This document shows positions 5,279 to 6,035 of a stretch of 6,035 nucleotides of DNA, in pieces. The stretch's first letter is position 1; every line of letters begins with the position of its first letter. The stretch covers positions 1 to 6,035 of the forward strand of contig JABMMY010000221.1 in NCBI GenBank assembly GCA_013205415.1, given 5' to 3'. Source of the stretch: Deltaproteobacteria bacterium (GTDB lineage Bacteria > Bdellovibrionota > FAC87 > UBA2466). The translations under genes and the position numbers were made by a program. The notes under the pieces are model-generated. The model had not been told where the DNA came from and did no database searches. It saw only the letters and a list, made by a program, of their open reading frames with translations.

Positions 5279-6035
5279 CCTTCTATGTCTTTTATTAGCG
5301 CTGTTTAGTTCTCTTGCACTATCCTGCGCAAGCTGCGGGGGCGGTGGAGATGATCCTTTAATTTTATATCCCAATGAAAAATGGAAAGTTTACGTAGGAC
5401 AATCGAAGACATTTAACTTTAAGAATATCTCTTCTGAGGGTATTCAGGTCACCGAGGGTGGCGTGACATCTAAAGATCAGCTAACTATTTCTGGGGGGGT
5501 AAGCTTTTCCGAACGAATATTTACTACCTTTACTCTGCCACTGATTGTGAATCACATTGAAAGTAGTAGCCGTATGGCGATGGGGGATCCCTCTTTTTCA
5601 ACGAGATATACTTTTGTATTACCCTCGATAGCAGAGCCTATTTTTCTTCCTCAGCTTCAGCTTATCTTTGGATTTAAGCCGGCTATCGCGAGGAGTGTTC
5701 GCGATACCCAAGATCTTAAGACCTTAATTGATGTCTTTGGAACTGGATTTAGTGAAGCGAAGGTGGGATTAGATCTTTGGTATGGTTTATACGCATTGAA
5801 AATGGGAATGGCCTTAGTATTAACTCAAGGATTTTCTCGAACCTTTGATAAGGTAATATATTCTCCATCGCTTGGTAATATTCTTACCTTAACGACTAGC
5901 TATCAATGGAATCAAATTTTCAAAACTACGGTCGGTATCAATCGAGATTATAAAGGCGAATTAGCGATGAATAGAACAAACCTAGAGAATAGCGACCAAC
6001 TAAATCACTCCGTTTTTATGAATCAAGATTTCATG
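5268..6035 (+). CDS. Outer-membrane beta-barrel protein with cysteine/glycine-rich N-terminus, 3'-incomplete
   Basis: A frame of 256 codons stays open to the window edge. ATG 5268 overlaps the preceding gene by 11 bases and has AGAGG (5254-5258) nine bases upstream. Residues 1-19 are a signal peptide. It is followed by SCASCGGGGDDPLILYPNE, where C20 and C23 form a CxxC pair; C20 is not in a canonical lipobox. The rest shows alternating short amphipathic strands rich in Phe, Tyr, Thr and Ser (FSTRYTFVLP, YSPSLGNILTLTTSYQW, FKTTVGINRDYKGEL), as in outer-membrane barrels of the transporter-like or phenol-degradation MetA type. I believe similar CxxCGxGG-DDPL proteins occur in Bdellovibrio-like bacteria, but this is from memory. 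A run of seven G at 5493-5499 lies inside the frame. Coupling to two exported HGHG proteins suggests an envelope complex or pathway. The C-terminus is not visible. Confidence 0.78.
   Translation, partial: MFLNLLCLLLALFSSLALSCASCGGGGDDPLILYPNEKWKVYVGQSKTFNFKNISSEGIQVTEGGVTSKDQLTISGGVSFSERIFTTFTLPLIVNHIESSSRMAMGDPSFSTRYTFVLPSIAEPIFLPQLQLIFGFKPAIARSVRDTQDLKTLIDVFGTGFSEAKVGLDLWYGLYALKMGMALVLTQGFSRTFDKVIYSPSLGNILTLTTSYQWNQIFKTTVGINRDYKGELAMNRTNLENSDQLNHSVFMNQDFM

Noticed and set aside
1..6035. CRISPR array, tRNA, rRNA or insertion-sequence ends
   Set aside because: I saw no regularly spaced direct repeats, no tRNA cloverleaf, no rRNA-like sequence and no transposase frame or terminal inverted repeats.

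Overview
The window comes from a Gram-negative bacterium. Evidence is an OprP/OprO-type outer-membrane porin, a lipoprotein with a clear lipobox, a second outer-membrane barrel protein and Sec signal peptides on most products. Base composition is moderate to AT-rich, especially after about 2650. The mix of a cysteine/glycine-rich barrel start (SCASCGGGGDDP), an ECF sigma factor with a polytopic membrane partner, and small secreted orphans suggests a Bdellovibrionota-like or other deltaproteobacterial-grade organism. That placement is an inference from gene style, not a measured result.

Layout. (1) 1-555: a HEPN/MNT toxin-antitoxin pair of the HI0074/HI0073 or HepT/MntA kind. The antitoxin nucleotidyltransferase is intact. 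The toxin enters from the left edge and is split between two reading frames at a GGGGCCCG run, which also fits a -1 slippery heptamer. (2) 653-1249: a secreted protein of unknown function with eight cysteines. (3) 1329-2636, minus strand: an OprP/OprO-family porin, converging on the previous gene with a stem-loop between them. (4) 2889-3131: a small exported protein with ten cysteines, followed by a perfect 14-bp stem-loop. (5) 3324 to the right edge: five genes on the plus strand. They encode an ECF sigma factor, a four-helix membrane protein that is probably its anti-sigma factor, two exported proteins sharing an MPxHGHG motif, and the start of an outer-membrane barrel protein that runs off the window. 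Three of the four junctions are stop/start overlaps; only the second has a 76-base gap.

How the parts may work together. The sigma/anti-sigma pair is translationally coupled and lies just upstream of a periplasmic protein, a lipoprotein and an outer-membrane protein, so it probably controls this envelope module. Histidine, methionine and cysteine in the HGHG proteins, in the membrane segments of the putative anti-sigma factor and in the adjacent ten-cysteine protein all point to metal (copper- or zinc-like) or redox handling. This is the most interesting system in the window. The metal link is an inference from residue content only.
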